From: Nyssa sinensis
Lineage: Eukaryota > Streptophyta > Magnoliopsida > Cornales > Nyssaceae
DNA length: 64,000 nt
Assembly: GCA_008638375.1 (NCBI GenBank)
Contig: CM018043.1
Span: 42,500,651-42,564,650 of the forward strand
Direction: 5' to 3'
Below are positions 42,788 to 56,944 of this stretch, piece by piece. The translations under genes were made by a program, and so were the position numbers. How positions within the stretch are numbered: position 1 is the stretch's first letter; every line of letters starts with the position of its first letter. The notes beneath the pieces are model-generated. The model had not been told where the DNA came from. It saw nothing but the letters and a program-made list of their open reading frames with translations, and ran no database searches.

Positions 42788-45700
42788 AATCATGACCCGA
42801 AACCCACCCTACGCGGATCCCGGGGATGTGATGCCAGTTGGCCACCTTGCCGGTTTTCTCCACCAACAATGCGACCAACCAAAGGCAACTTCTAAACTTT
42901 ACAATGAATTGCGTTCTAAATGTAGGGTCAAATCAGCGAAAATTAAAACATTTTATTTCATAAATGCAACTCATCCAAATACATCAGAGCACGTCTAGAA
43001 TCAGTCACCAAATATCTCTAGAGTATCAATATACACGCTCCAATGCATCCATTCTATATCAATGAATTACTTAAAGCGAAAGTTACACCACTACAGTTCA
43101 GCTAATCAAACTCATCTCCAATGATCAATAATCAGAATGTCTCCAAGTACAATTTAATCATAGTGATCCAACATACTAGACTAACCTCATCACTAATGAT
43201 GTAACATTATAATACAATTGTGAACTTAACCTTACAGAGTACGTAGTCAACTTGACTTGGAGTTCATCTCGTTAGTGTAAATCATTTGTGCTTTACTAGT
43301 TCTGCTAGTTATCTCACTGCATATCATCTGTCATAAGCTACTTGAAAAATGGTTATAATAAGGGGTGAGCTAATAAAGCTCAGTAAGTAAAGTCATTTCA
43401 TCTGTTATGGGTCAAGATTAGTTCAAGATGGTAGACAATGAACAAATACCAATCAATGCATGTCAAAATGGAAGACATGATAGAAGTTACAATAGCCAGT
43501 CACCAATGTATAAATCGATAGAAATGACCCTCAGGTCCTATAGGCATATCCCAAGGTGAGTACACAAAACCACAACATGGAATAGCCAATAATGTGCTGC
43601 CAAAATCAGAAAACGTCTACGTAGGCATGTCATCATGTCAAATAGTACAACAAGGGGTATTCCAAGGAAAAGCTCTCAAGCATATCAAGAATCCAAGGAA
43701 TACGATGTCAACGATGCTCAAAGGTATATAACACATTGAAAACCAAAAGCATATCATATGAGAGATAAAAGGAACTGTCTGTTAGATGCTATCTATCAGG
43801 GCCCGGCATACCCTTTCGTGCTTACAGTACAGCGCTATCAACTTTTCGTGTCCTCTAGGACTCAAGTCGTACGTCATGTCTCGCATGACTACGTGTCGAT
43901 CGTGCGAAGTGACGCTCACACCCACGTGTAGCCCGGTTGTGCGATGTGACGCTCACAACCACGTGTAGACTGTCAGCATCTTGCCCCTAAGGGCTGAAGT
44001 GTGTAACGAGTCAAGTACTACCACAGAAAGATCAGCTCATGCATAAATAATTTCACAAGTTGTGGAGTAGTACTTTTCTTATCATATAACATATACGGTT
44101 TAGTATTCAAGCATCAAATAATTACGTATAAATCATATCAGGGTATCGACATGCAATCACTCATCAAGTCCACAAGATAGAACAATATCAATTGTGGAAA
44201 TCAAGACATATCAAATAATGGAGTACAAGGTGGCAGCATGAAGAAAGAATTATGACATGGCTAAGGAAAGACCACATAATAAAGTCCGAGATTTACTTAC
44301 CTCGGTTTCTTAGTGTCAAATTCTCCATTTACCAATACTTTGATGTTCTCTAGATACTTCAGGCATATCCTTGCATAGCTTGAATAATCATCATTAATTA
44401 CAAACAGATCAGAATTTATTCATTCATGTCTTATTCATCATCTTAGGAGTCTATTAGATCCCCTAATTAGGTTCATTGGCCTATTACCCACTCACCGGGT
44501 TTCAACTTATGTTGTTAAATTCCTTAAACAGGCTTAACAGTTGTCTGAATAATATTTCAAGTCATTTCGACTGCAGTCGTTGTCAATTAAGCACTTATTT
44601 GTCCTCAGGGGCAAAATGTTAATTTTGTCATTCTTACCCCGTACCCTATCATGGTCCTCAGAATAGTCCACATATCGTATATATAAATTTTTAAGTCTTT
44701 GGACTTCATTTGGTATCTACTTTTGATCATCGGGACACATCGGTCATTTTTCATTTTATATGTTGACTGTTTTGGAGTCTTATTCAGCCCTTCGATTTTC
44801 ATAATTATGCTTATGATAATTTATCAGATCAGATTGACCTTTATTCGACCTCTACTTTGCACTTACCGTGCTCAAGGGTGTTTTGGTCATTTTATGTTTC
44901 GTAAGATTCTGACCCCGATTCGTTATTTAACCATGTATACAGTTTCACCAGTATCTGGGCTTCTATCGGTATCAGTTTCGTCCCAATTGGACTTCATTTA
45001 GGTTTCGTATAGCATCAGTGGCATTTTGGTAATTTTATATTTCTTGATGTTCTGATCCCGAATCATAATTTAATCACATATATACATGAGTCCTCCAGTA
45101 TTTGGGCTTCTATTGGTATCAATTTTGCCCAATTAGGACTTCGTATAGTATCAGAGGTAATCTGGTAATTTTACATGTTGTATAACCAAACTTTTCGGGA
45201 CCTCAGTTCATAAAATGGACCTCACCGTTGGGTCCAGAGTGTCCGACATAGTTGAATTGGACTATCCTTTATGTTTAATCGGCCCTGGGTATCAGTAGGG
45301 GCAGTCATTTACCATTTGTGTATCTGTATTTTTCGGAACTTAATGTTCCAAATTGGACAATGCCATTGAGTCCGGAATGCCTGAAATAGTAAAAATATAC
45401 TATTTATTTAATTTATTTGGACTCTGTTTGACACATATAATGTCCAGGGGTAAAATTATAATTTTACCTATTTAATAAAATAATTAAATAATTATTTTAT
45501 TAGTTAATTATTTTTCCAGGGGCTTAAATGAACAATTTCTCAAAAATCTGGGCCACTGTACAATTCTATAAAACAGTTGGGGTCAAACCGTAATATCAGA
45601 AAACCTTTGGGGGTTAAATGTAAATTCAGAAATTAGGGGTTCAGACCAAACGGCTTTAGGGTTCAAGAATTGAACCGGTCCAAATTCCTCAAAACCAACC

Positions 45701-47594
45701 GGTTCACTGTCTTTCAGAAAACCGGAATAGCATATTCCAGTTAACCCCAATTTGGCCCTTATCCGTATTCAGGTTAACCAAGTTCCCAATTTTAATCTCT
45801 TATTCCAGGAACCAAACAGTCGGGATTCAGTTTAAATAAAACCTCAAAATGACACAGTTTCATTAATGCAGTGGCACGCTCGTGCGTCAACACGTGTCCG
45901 AGTCGACTTGGCCTAACTCGAATGAGTTAGAGAGTCAACTCCATCTTCCCCATCTCTTCCCCGTCTATTTGCCTTAATTTCCAGTTTCACAATTTCTCAG
46001 ATTCGTGACATTTCAGGTACAGTTTTCAACTGATTTTGGTTTCAATCGATTCCTGGATGTCATGCCAACACTTTGGCATCGGTTTCATGGATCGAATCAA
46101 GCTCAATTGCTTGATATATGGAAGAATAGCCAAAACGATAATTTGGCTAGTAAATCCTCATTTCTCCACCAAATCTCATGAGGTTTGGTTTGTTGTGACC
46201 GTATATCCATGGGGATTAATATCCCATTCCAAAATCGTGGTTTAGGAGTCAAATTTTGGAGTTGGGTTTCATGGCTGAAACCAATAGCTTCGGTTTTGAG
46301 GGTCTAAACCTGGGTTTCCAGGTCACTGATGGTGATATTTGAGATCCTAGGAAGGTCTAGATCAGTTCTTGACCATCAGAAGTCAGTTTTATGGAGGTCG
46401 TTTCAGACCTGTTATAGGGAAGGTCATCCATGGCAGATTTTCACAGTTTTGGGGTTCCAAGCCTACCCGACCCTTTCAGTTGACTTATAACAGTTCCTAG
46501 TTATTGTAGTATTCCATTTATATAGTCTATATAGATAAAAAAAAATGACTGAAAACAGTGGCAGAATTCTTAACAGAAAAATTCACAAACTTGGGGTTTT
46601 TACCTCTTGGACGATCACCGATCCTCCATAGCTCAGTCCAGACCCCTCGGTTGTGCCTTAGTCGTGCCTTAGATTGGTCACACAGTGCACAGCTCTCCCT
46701 CTTCTTTGTGCATTTCCATGTAAACAGTAGGCAAGCACAAGCTTGTATACACACAAGCCATGGACACACACAACTCTCACATGGGCAAGCTTCCTTTCTC
46801 TAAATTCTCACCCAGCACACTGCTATCTCCCTCTCGGTTTAGGTGCAGAATACATGCATCCTTTTTGGCCAAAAAGAATCAAAAACATTATCTCTCACAT
46901 ATATACACACCTATACATATATATCTTTATATGTATGTGTTTGTAGGCTCTAGGTGTGATGATGCAGGTTAATGTAGGGCTGATGGGAGCTGATTTAGTC
47001 AATCGTGTAGGATTTGCATGGATTGCCATTGGTCAGTTTGGGAGGCAGCTTGGGGCAATTCAGAGATATATGCATTTTTGTTGTATATATGGACACAAAG
47101 ATGCCACCAGCCCAGTTGCTAATTTTTTAGATACACAAGGTCTTGTCTACTTGGTCAAGGGTTCAATTCCCCTTGGCCACACTTTTGGGCATTTTCCACC
47201 ATTTTAGACTAAGGCCCTGTTTGGCTGCGCATTAATTCAGTTTCACTGTTTCCCTCGTAACTTTCATTCCGTAGCTCCTTTTTCGATGCGGTTGTTGCGA
47301 GGGTTTAGTATTTCAGTTATCTTCAGTGTCAGAGGTTCCGTGTCATTTATTATTTATTTCGGATTTTCGTATTTAGCTAATTCGAGTTCCGTCAGTGTTA
47401 AAACGACATTATTTCACCGAATTAACTGATAATTAGGTTTGGGTACTGTACCCTATTCTCACACAAGTGTAATTATCTTATTGATCTAACGTGATCGCCG
47501 GGAGATTAGGGTTCATTCCCTTAATCATTCTATAAGTCGGTACTAATTAATAATTAGTGAACTAATTATTAATAAATTAGGTCAGGGTGTTACA
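42788..47594 (-). mobile_element. Gypsy-type solo LTR, 4807 bp, inside gag
   Basis: On the minus strand it starts TGTAACACCCTGACC and ends GGGTCATGATT; the expected terminal CA is mutated to TT. A perfect 5-bp duplication GGTAC flanks it (42783-42787 and 47595-47599). Removing it rejoins the gag reading VPVPEPPPQS. It contains a subrepeat ladder (about 44400-45480) and a tRNA-like module (47112-47185). It is related to the LTR at 51217-56622. Confidence 0.85.
47112..47185 (+). repeat. tRNA-like A/B-box module in solo LTR
   Basis: AGCCCAGTTGCTAATTTTTT (A-box-like) is followed at tRNA spacing by AAGGGTTCAATTCCCCTTGG, a good B box with a paired arm. No complete cloverleaf can be drawn, so this is a SINE-like relic, antisense to its LTR. 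A homologous copy sits at 56125-56200. Confidence 0.55.
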
Positions 47595-47818
47595 GGTACG
47601 TCCCTTTGGTTTTGTCCTACTAGCTCTCCTTGGAAAGGTAGTGGAGGATTAGGGAATAAGGATGTCTCTCTTGCCCCAACCCATTGAGTCTTTAGGAAGT
47701 GGTGGTGGAGGTACGGGAATGGGTACTTCTATCTCACCTTAATTCACTTGGCTAATTAAAAGTGGTGGTGGAGGCATAGGACTAGGAGCTTGACCTCGAC
47801 CCCTACCCTAACCTCTTT
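47595..47818 (-). pseudogene. Gag N-terminal fragment of the split gypsy element
   Basis: On the minus strand the frame gives RG, stop, GRGRGQAPSPMPPPPL, then broken residues with VPIPVPPPPLP. This is the arginine-glycine and proline-rich start of plant gypsy Gag. It is cut on its 5' side by the LTR at 47819 and continues, after the solo LTR, at 42787. Confidence 0.6.
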
Positions 47819-49850
47819 TGTCACTGACCAGAAAACCCACCCTATGCAGATCTCGTGTCGCGGGGCCAACCCAATGGTCGTCCTTACTTTTTTCATTCTT
47901 TGTATCAATGATAACAAAAAATAATGTAAACTTAAACAGTACATCAGCGGAAGTATTAATACAAAATTGTTTAACAACTGAAAAATATAAACCGACATCA
48001 ACATAACATACAACCACTCTTAGGTGGTGAGTACATAGGAGAGACTTTATTCACTTTTATCATGCTCCTCAATTGTCTTCCTAAGCTCCTGAACTCCTAC
48101 TGTGGTTCTGTAACCTTCTCACCTGAAAAATTAGTAAGTGGGGTGAGCTAACAAAGCTCAATAAGTAAAAGCCTATCTCAAATACGAGTTAGGGATTACA
48201 TAGGAAAATATGCATTCAAAGGTAACATGATAGCCAGTCATGACAACGGTTGCAGTTAACAGTAAAATGCCACAATAGTCAACGAATAAAAAACACAATA
48301 ACAATTACGAGCAACGGTGTAGCATAGATATGGGAAAGCTCAATGATCACATTCAACATGAATAGACTGCCACAATAACTCAGTCATAATCAAGTACAAT
48401 TAATGAGTGAACGGTCAACATTTCAGTCAAACCTAAGTAATGCATTTATTCTAGTTGGCAGACCCTAGGTCTGGGGCCCAGCATATCCCCCCTTAACCTC
48501 AATGCATATAAAATGCCCTCATAACTCCATATGTAAAAACACCCCCATCACCATATGTCCGTTCACGGACTCGACCCGTAAGTCCCGTCAATCGACCCGA
48601 ATGTCTTGTCAATCGACCCGTAAGTCCTGTCAATCGACCGTAGGTCCTGCCAACTCAGAAGGCAATCAGATGGATGTTGTGACTAAGCACAAATCCGACA
48701 TTCAATTACAAATCAGGTTCCTATTATACTTCCATAAGAAGTGAATAAGGCGTGGAACATCATGACACAAGCATACAATGATAGGTATCAGTACAATGAA
48801 TCAATCATGAGATATCAATCAGTAGGCATCCACCAGATAGAACAATATCAATGGTGGGATAACAATAGCAGATACATACATGAGTACAAGTTTTGGCAGT
48901 AATAGAAATGATGTGGCTTGGAAACCACGTATAAGAGATAGGAGTTCACTTACCTTTTTAACGCGTCTTAGTATTTCGTGACCTTCCCTTTTCCTTTCGA
49001 GTCTCCTATATGTATCAGTATACACGTTTTAGTTTAAATTCCATTTATCAAATTTATGTCTCATTATTATGAATATCTCTTTTACTAATTTAGGCCTTCA
49101 CAATTCCTAATTGAACTAATTTTCCCAATGGCAAAATGGTCATTTACGTGTCTCTATTTTTTGGGTTCTGTTTTCACAAATTGGACTTCACCGTTGAGTC
49201 CAGAGGGTTTGAAATAATAAAAATTCATTATTTATTTAATTCAATCGGAGTCCGTTTGACTCACATTTGACATAGGGGCATTTTGATCATTTTGTCATTT
49301 CTATGGGTATTTTACTTTTTGTGACCCCATCTCGTAAAACGGACCTCACCATTAGATCCAGAAGGTCCAAAACAGTAAATTTATATTATTTATTTGACTC
49401 GTTTGTATATTGAGAATTAATGGAATAATTACTAATTTAATCAATTATTTAATTTAATTATAATGAAATAGACTACATGCGCCTCAATGGCACAGTGGTT
49501 CGTTCTTCCCACCCTTCCCCCTTGGTCATGGGTTCAAGTTACAGGGGCAGCAGTCCCTGCGCATCTTTTTTTTTTTTTTTCCTTACACTCACAAGTCAAA
49601 CGATGGACAGGGAGTTTGAACAGGGGTAAGCAATCCTAGTTCCTATCTAGTATACCAACCAATCTATAAACCTAGCAATCAAACACCCCCAAAATCAGGT
49701 TTTTAAAACCATCAAACTACAACGATTTTACAACCCAAGTGTAGCTGGGCGGCTAACCCGACTCGACCTGCGACCCGTACCGGAAGCCAACAGTGGCTTC
49801 TTCTCTATTTTTTTTCCGATCGCCACCCCTAGCAACAGTGACTCGCCGGC
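47819..49850 (-). mobile_element. Third-layer minus-strand gypsy LTR, left part
   Basis: Read on the plus strand it begins TGTCACTGACCAG, an LTR end like those of its relatives. It continues through a GGGTGAGCTAACAAAGCTCA block (48140) and subrepeats (49100-49400). It is interrupted at 49850 by the plus-strand LTR and appears to continue at 59463. The far end could not be placed. It sits against gag coding sequence, with no primer-binding site at the junction, so it is probably an insertion in gag. Confidence 0.55.
49479..49560 (+). repeat. tRNA-like A/B-box module in LTR
   Basis: GCCTCAATGGCACAGTGGTT (A-box-like) and CATGGGTTCAAGTTACAGGG (B-box-like) lie at tRNA-like spacing, followed by a T run at 49567-49580. 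It is antisense to its LTR. No real cloverleaf. Confidence 0.5.
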
Positions 49851-50264
49851 TGTAACGCCCAGATTTGAACTAGGATCCGTAAGTCGTGAATTTTAAATTA
49901 GTAGTCAACGCCTTAAATGACGAGGTCGATTTCAACCCCGGCGCACGGACTTTTAAGTAGTAGTCCTGAAAACTCAGGACGACTGTACATCACTTTCATT
50001 GCAATCACCAACTTGTCGGTTCCGTGATAAGTATATTGTAACATCAACTACCGGCCATCGATACGAGAACAAGATTTGGGCGCATTTCGAGGTTTTGAAG
50101 GATTAGTGTAAAGATTATACGCTTAAGGGAATAATTAATTTTTAAAGTAATTAATTATTTTAATATAAGAAATTAATGGTAGCATATATAAATAGTTAAA
50201 TATAAAGTATGTGTACTATATGAATAATTATGACCTACCTTGTATAAATATATATATATAAATC

Positions 50265-50301
<37 letters not shown>

Positions 50302-51849
50302 GAGATGTAGTTGATTAGAAAGGGAGTGGGGGAGAAAAGAAAGGCAAACAGTGGTGGGTATGGTGTGATCAGAGAGTAGTTGAGAGAGTTGTAAGTGTGT
50401 GGTGCTAATATATGATATATATATATATATATATATACATAAAACCAAAACAAAACACACACACACAACCGGATGATTGAAAGCCTGCCCCAAAATAGTA
50501 AAAACCTGAGTATGGATGCTGCCACAGGTTAACCAAGTTGTTGGGGCAATCAGAATTTGAATTAATTAAGTGTATACTTATATACACATACATACACAAT
50601 GCATACACACGACTCACACTCATTCTGTAACTGAGAAAGAAAGAGAGGAGTTTTGGGAAAAAGAAGAGAGGAGATTCAGAAGGAGAAGGGGAGTGAAAGG
50701 TACCATTTGAGGTAAACCCACTAAAACACCTGAATTTCTCTCTCTAGAATTTCTCTTCGTATGAACTGTCTTAAGCCTTGATTTATGTATATATGATGTT
50801 TAGACTATATTTAGATCTGATCAAGCATTAAATGGGAGCCCAAAAACAGTTTAAAAACGTAAAACCAAGAAGGCAGCCATGGGAGGACCTTGCTTGAAGC
50901 AGGTCTGATCCGATGGAAACAAAACCATTTTTGGTGTATAGAGGCTTCAAGTAGACCCTACAATCATCCCCAAAACACATGACTGCGACCAAAAACCTAA
51001 AGAAATGACCATGGAAATAAGAGTTGCAGGTTTCGAGTTTGAAACCCAATCCCTCAAACTCGATGTAAAACTCATGTTTATGAATAGGAAATGAAATCTT
51101 ATAGAAATAGAAGCATAACAGAACAAACCCCAAGAGATTTGGCTAAAAAATGAGCATATACGACCGAGACACAGGTTTGATTATCAAACCTTTAACCAAG
51201 CTGATGACGCTTGTTTTGTCACATCCCGAACCCTACCCTACGGGGATGTCAAGGACGTGATGCCAATCAGCCGCCACACGACCAACCGAAGGCAAATTCT
51301 GAACTTGCCAGTGAATTGCACTCCGATTGTAGGGTTAGATGCAGCGGAATTTAAAACTTTTTATCCAGGGAATGCAACTCATGTATCCACCGTAAGGGTA
51401 TGTACCATAGAGCCAGTCTAAAATCTGAACGGCTAATGATTCTAACCTCAGAGCATATCTATTCTATAATCAGGCATATAACAACAGAGCAGATCTAATA
51501 TCTCCAGAGTACCATTCATGACCATAAGCCATGTCCAGATAACAGTTAATTTATCATATCATATATAGTAATGTCACTCACCGGAACAAACAGATTCAAT
51601 CCATAAGAATACAGTCTCCACAAATCAGTGCCGTCAGATCCTTTACTTGGACCGCCACTCGGCCTATCATGTCACATCATAGTGCCTTCTAGTCCAATGG
51701 ATAATTCCTGAAAAAATGTTAGGGAATTGGGTGAGCTTCGAAAAGCCCAGTGAGTAACACAGGTTCCCTGTCATGGGTTTCAAAACCAATTCTTGCTTAT
51801 CACGCACATGAGATAGTTCAGTCATTTCAGAAATAGCAGTTTTATAAAT

Positions 51850-52900
51850 ACAATTTAAGTAAGATAAAACAGTACCGAGCTAAATGGAACAAACTAATCA
51901 GAACATAACAGACCAAATCAAGCATAACCGTACAGAATAAAACATAATAGATCAGAATGGAGTAGAACAGAACAGAGCATAACATAACAATCAAAACAGG
52001 GCGAAACAGAAAACAACAATCCGAGCAGAATAGTAAATGATGCCAATATATCAATCAGTGACAACCAGGTCAGATTAGAACGGTTCATAATGGAACAATT
52101 CAGAACAGAATAGATTGGAATAGAACATATCGGAACAGATCATAATAAAACATAATGGAACAAAACGGAACAAAACGTAACTAATCATAACAAAACAGAA
52201 CGGAACAGAATATAACGGAACAGAGCGGAAACAATATGTTAACCAGAGATATAGGTATATTATCAACGGAACGGAACAAGACAGAACTGAGCGGAAACAA
52301 GATATCAATCAGTGGTACAAGCATATTATAGATGAAACGGCATAAGACAGACTGAGCGGGAACAATATATCCATCAGAGACAAAGCATATAAATCAAAGA
52401 ACAGGACAGATCAGTATGGAGTAGAACAGGACGGGACGGAACAGGACGGAACAGATCGAAACAGAGCGAACAAGTTAGGACAGAACAGATCAAACATAAC
52501 AAATCAGGACATACCAGAACTGAACGGATCAGGCAGATCAGACAAAGCAGGTCAGGACAGATCAAAACTGAACAGATCAGACAGATCAAACAGAACAGGT
52601 CAGGACAGATCAAACAGAACAGGTCAGTGTTGATCAAACAGAACAGGTCAGTGTTGAGCGGAACAGAACAGAACAGGATGCCAATTGAGAACCTAATCAA
52701 GTATATTCGAGCTTTCCCAGCTGCCCATCGCGGACTACTCGTGGGGCCTCTATCCTCTGGGTGCCGCTCTGTCCTACTTATGCCATACCGCTCAAAGCTG
52801 AAGTGGGTCCCAGAGCAAGACACAACAGTACGGGACAAAACCATAACAGACCATATAATGGAACCGGACAGACCGAACTGAACAGGAGAGCAAGACAGTA
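51850..52900. repeat. About 1-kb degenerate GAACAGA-type repeat
   Basis: Variants of GGAACAGA, AGAACAGGTCAGGACAG and ATCAGACAGATCAAACAG recur through the tract, most densely at 52380-52680, with exact short tandem units such as AACAGGTCAGTGTTGA. Long minus-strand frames rich in Cys/Leu are by-products. Confidence 0.8.
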
Positions 52901-53139
52901 CAAAATCATGTTACGTGTAATGCAGTATAAAAGAGTATGCATTTAGACAGTACAGTATACAAAATAGTACAGTAAATCAAAATACAGTAACTAGACGGTG
53001 TACTTATACACCAAGTCAGAAGTTCCAGGTTACTCACAAACTGTTACTGTTATCTCCTTGCACAAACAATTCGATAACCTCCAAGTACGTCAGACATCTC
53101 CATGTATATCCTGAATAATAATTATCAATCGTAGACAGA

Positions 53140-54480
53140 TTAGAATTTATCCATTCAGGTCTTATTCGTCATCTTAGGTGTCTATTAGATTACCTAAGAT
53201 AGCCTAGTAGCCTATCGCTCTTTCATTGGGTCTCACCCGAGGCTATTTCATTCTTTAATTAGGCTTAGCGGTTATCAGGATTATAACCTAAGTCATTTGG
53301 ACTTCAATTGGTATCAATCAGTTACTTATTTATCCTTAGGGGCAAAACGATAATTTTTCCATTCTTGTCCCGGACCCTGTTGTGGTCCTCAAAATAGTCT
53401 TTCTATCTTAAATATAAAGTTCTACGTCTTTTGGACTCCAATTGGTATCAGTTAGGTTCTTATTTTAACCATAGGGGCAAAATGGTAATTTTTTCATTGT
53501 TGTCCCAGACTCTGTCATGGTCATCAAGATATCCCATATATCGTATATATAAGGTTTGAGTCTTTTAGACTTAAATCGTTATCAGTTAAGGGCTTACTTA
53601 GCCTTAGGGGCAAAATGGTAATTTGCCATTCTTACCCCGGACCTTGTCGTGGTCCTCAGAATGTCCCATATATCTCATATGTAAATTCTTAAGTCCTTTG
53701 GACTTCGTTTAGTATCTACTTTTGATCATCGGTACATATCGGTCATTTCTTGTTTTACGCATTGACAGTTCCGGAGTCTTATTTAGCCCTTCTGTGTTCA
53801 TAATTATGCTTACGATAATTTATCAGATCAGATTGACCTTTATTTGGCCTCTATCTTGCACTTACAGTGCTCAAGGGTATTTTGGTCATTTTACATTTTG
53901 TGTAATTCTGGCCCTGAATTGTCATTTAACCATGTGTACAACTTCACCAGTATCTGGGCTCCTATCGGTATCAGTTTCGTCCCGATCAGACTTCATTTAT
54001 GTTTCGTATAGCATTAGGGGCAGTTTGGTAATTTTACATGTTGTGTAACCAAACTATTCGGGACCTCAGTTCATAAAATGGACCTCACCATTAGGTCCAG
54101 AGTGTCCGACATAGTTAAATTGGACTATCTTTTATGTTTAATCGGCCCTGGGCATCACTAGGGGCAGTTCAGTCATTTTACACTTTATGTGTCTGTATTT
54201 TTCAGGACTTCAGTTCATTAAACGGATCTCACCCTTGAGTCCAGAATGCCCGACATAGTCAAAATAGACTGTCTTTTATTTTTATTTGGGCCTGGGTATC
54301 ATCAGGGGCAGTACAGTCATCTACACCTACGTGTCTGTATTTTTTGGTACTTAATTTCTCAAATTGGACTCTACCATTGAGTCCAGAATGCTTGAAATAG
54401 TAAAAATACACTATTTATTTAAGTTATTTGGACTCCGTTTGACATAATTAATGTCCAGGGGTAAAATTATAATTTTACCT
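53140..54480. repeat. Tandem subrepeats of about 125-170 bp in LTR
   Basis: Each unit has a GGACTTC(A)-GGTATCA word, AGGGGCAAAATGGTAATTTT and a short C/G-rich word. The first three or four units (53280-53720) are regular and the later ones are diverged. Equivalent units lie in the LTR at 42788-47594 and, more diverged, in all the other long LTRs here. Confidence 0.7.
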
Positions 54481-56124
54481 ATTTAATAAAATAATAAAAT
54501 AATTATTTAATTATTTAATTAACTTTTCAGGGGCTTAAATGAATAATTTCTCAAAAATCTGGGCCACTGTACAATATTCAAAACTGTTAGGGGTTAAACT
54601 GTAATATCAGAAAACATTTGGGGGTTCAAAACTAATTTTATAATTTAAGGGTTCAGACCAAACGGTTTAGGGGTTCAGGAATTGAACCGGTCCAGAATCA
54701 CTGTGAACCAACCGGTTCACTGCCCTTAAGAGAACCGGGATAAGATATCCTTGTTATCCTTAATTTCTCCCTTATCCTCGGTTTGGACAGACCCAGTTTA
54801 GATCTCAATTTATTAACGCCGTATCCAAACAGTCGGAATTCGATTTTTAAACAAAACAGTAACCTCAAAACGGCGTAGTTTCATTAATGTGGTGGCACGC
54901 TCACTGCCCGACACGTGTACGAGTCGACTGGGCCAACTCGGCTTGACTCGGTCAATTCGGCCGAGTCAACTCTGTCTTCTCCATCGAATGACCCATTCGT
55001 TGCCCTAATTTACAGTTTGTTCCCTTTTAATTTCGTGACATTTTAGCCATGGTTTTCAACATGTTTTGATCCCAATCGATTCCTGGAGTCTATACCAACA
55101 ACTTGGCATCGGTTTCATTGATCGAATCAAGCTCAATTGCTTGATCTATGGAAGAATAGCCGAAACGATAATTTGGCTATTAAATCCTCATTTCTCCACC
55201 AAATCACACGAGGTTTGGTCTGTTGTGACCGTATGTTCATGGGGATCAATATCCCATTCCAAAATCGTGGTTTAGAGGCCTAATTTTGGAGTTGGGTTCC
55301 ATGGCCGAAACCAATAACTTCAGTTTTGAGGGCCTTCTAGTGTGATTTTGGGTCGCGGATGGAAATATTTGGGATCCTAGAAAGGTCTAGATCAGTTTTT
55401 GACCATCAGAAGTCAGTTTGGTTGAGGTCCATTCAGACCTGCAACCTGAGGTCCATTAATGGCGGTTTTACTTCGGTTATGTGTTTTTGGGGCAGTTCTG
55501 TTGGTCCAAATGTGCACAATCAATCCAGATTTCATTGTCTAACTGTGATACATGCAATGATACTCTCAAGAACATCAAAACAGTAGCTGAAATTTACAAA
55601 GGGAAATTCTCAAATTTTTTGATGGTTTACCTTTGTACAGTGGTCTCTTCTCGGGTTTGTGTTCATGCATGTGGCTCCAGTGCAGTCGTGTCCCTCGGAT
55701 TGGTCACACAGTGCACAGTTCTCCCCCTTCTTTGTGCATTTCCAATGGATGACATGCACACACACACACCATGGACATACAAATTCTCACACCATTTCTC
55801 TCTCTAATATGCACACACTGATCTCTCTCCCACTCTCCCTATACCAGTTTACAAACAATCCTCACATTCAGATTTCAAACACACATATATCCCATATAGA
55901 GCCATGTGTATTTGATTGCTTGATTTGCAATCATTTGGTTTCATGTAATCTGCTTGGGTGAGAGGTGATCATGGCTGAAGTAGGGTGATGATGGGTTAGG
56001 GTGCATAGAGGTGATGCAGAGATGATGTGTTGCATGCTTGGCCATTGGCCAATTTGGGAGGTGGCCCAACTAGATTTTAGGTTATATACATTTTTGTTGT
56101 ATATATAAACACAAAGATAGTAGT

Positions 56125-56200
56125 AGCCCAGTTGGTAAGTTTTTGGATACACAAGGTCTTGTCTACTTGGTCAAGGGTTCAATTTCCCTTGGCCACACTT
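56125..56200 (+). repeat. tRNA-like A/B-box module in solo LTR
   Basis: TAGCCCAGTTGGTAAGTTTT (good A box) and CAAGGGTTCAATTTCCCTTG (B box with paired arm) are spaced as in a tRNA. It is homologous to 47112-47185 and antisense to its LTR. Confidence 0.55.
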
Positions 56201-56944
56201 TTGGGCATTTTCCACCATTTTAGGCTAAGGCCCCATTTGGCAGATGCAGTAATTCAGTTTCAATGTTTCCTACCTAACTTTCATTCCGTAACTCCTTTTT
56301 TGATACGGTTTATTCCGAGAGTTTCGTATTTCAATTATCTTTAGTGTCAGAGGTTCCGTGTCATTTATTAATCATCCGGCATTTTCAGGGTTAGCTAATT
56401 TGAGTTCCGTCAGTGTTAAAACGACATTATTTCACCTAATTAATTGATAATTAGGTTCGGGCATCACACCCTATTTTCAGACAAGTTTAATCGTTCTATT
56501 GGTCTATCGTGACCGCCGAGATATCCCCGGGTAATTTCCCTTAATTATTTTGTAAGTCAAGGCTAATTAATAATTAATAATTAATAATTTAATTATTAAT
56601 TAAACAGGGTTGGGGTGTTACATGTTTGATGCCTAAAATGAATGAAAATCTCTTAAAGAATGTCCCAGAAATGGATTAGATTAAAAACAGTGGGGTTTGG
56701 GTGAGTAAAATGGCTCGAAATTGAAGCTCTTTAGCTTCGGGATCTAGGGCAACAGTAGGGGTCGAACGGGGAAGACGACACTGAGTCGACTCGCAAACGT
56801 TTAGAATGGTGGGTGGACTCGGACACGTGTCGAGCTACGGGCTAGCCACCGAATAAATGGAGCGATGTCGTATAGGGGCCCTGATACATATATGTATAAC
56901 CGTTTTAAGTTTTAAAAAGAGAAGAAAGGAAATTTTGGGGTCAG

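Larger units (their letters stand above)
51217..56622 (-). mobile_element. Gypsy-type solo LTR, 5406 bp, nested in another LTR
   Basis: On the minus strand it starts TGTAACACCCCAACCC and ends GTTCGGGATGTGACA. A perfect 5-bp duplication TGTTT flanks it (51212-51216 and 56623-56627). It contains the GAACAGA-rich tract (51850-52900), an ordered subrepeat array (53140-54480) and a tRNA-like module (56125-56200). There is no gag-pol. It is the innermost of three layers. Confidence 0.85.

Noticed and set aside
44699..45001. A 100-residue hydrophobic frame with a partner at 53722-54048.
   Set aside because: It spans the LTR subrepeats and has no independent start. It is shared only because the two LTRs are related.
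46036..46245. A 69-residue frame whose near-identical partner lies at 55066-55275.
   Set aside because: Both begin with TTG rather than ATG and lie antisense in sister LTRs. The likeness is explained by LTR homology, and neighbouring non-coding bases are equally alike.
52374..52844. A 156-residue minus-strand frame rich in Cys and Leu.
   Set aside because: It is a by-product of the GAACAGA-type repeat, which lacks stops in this frame.
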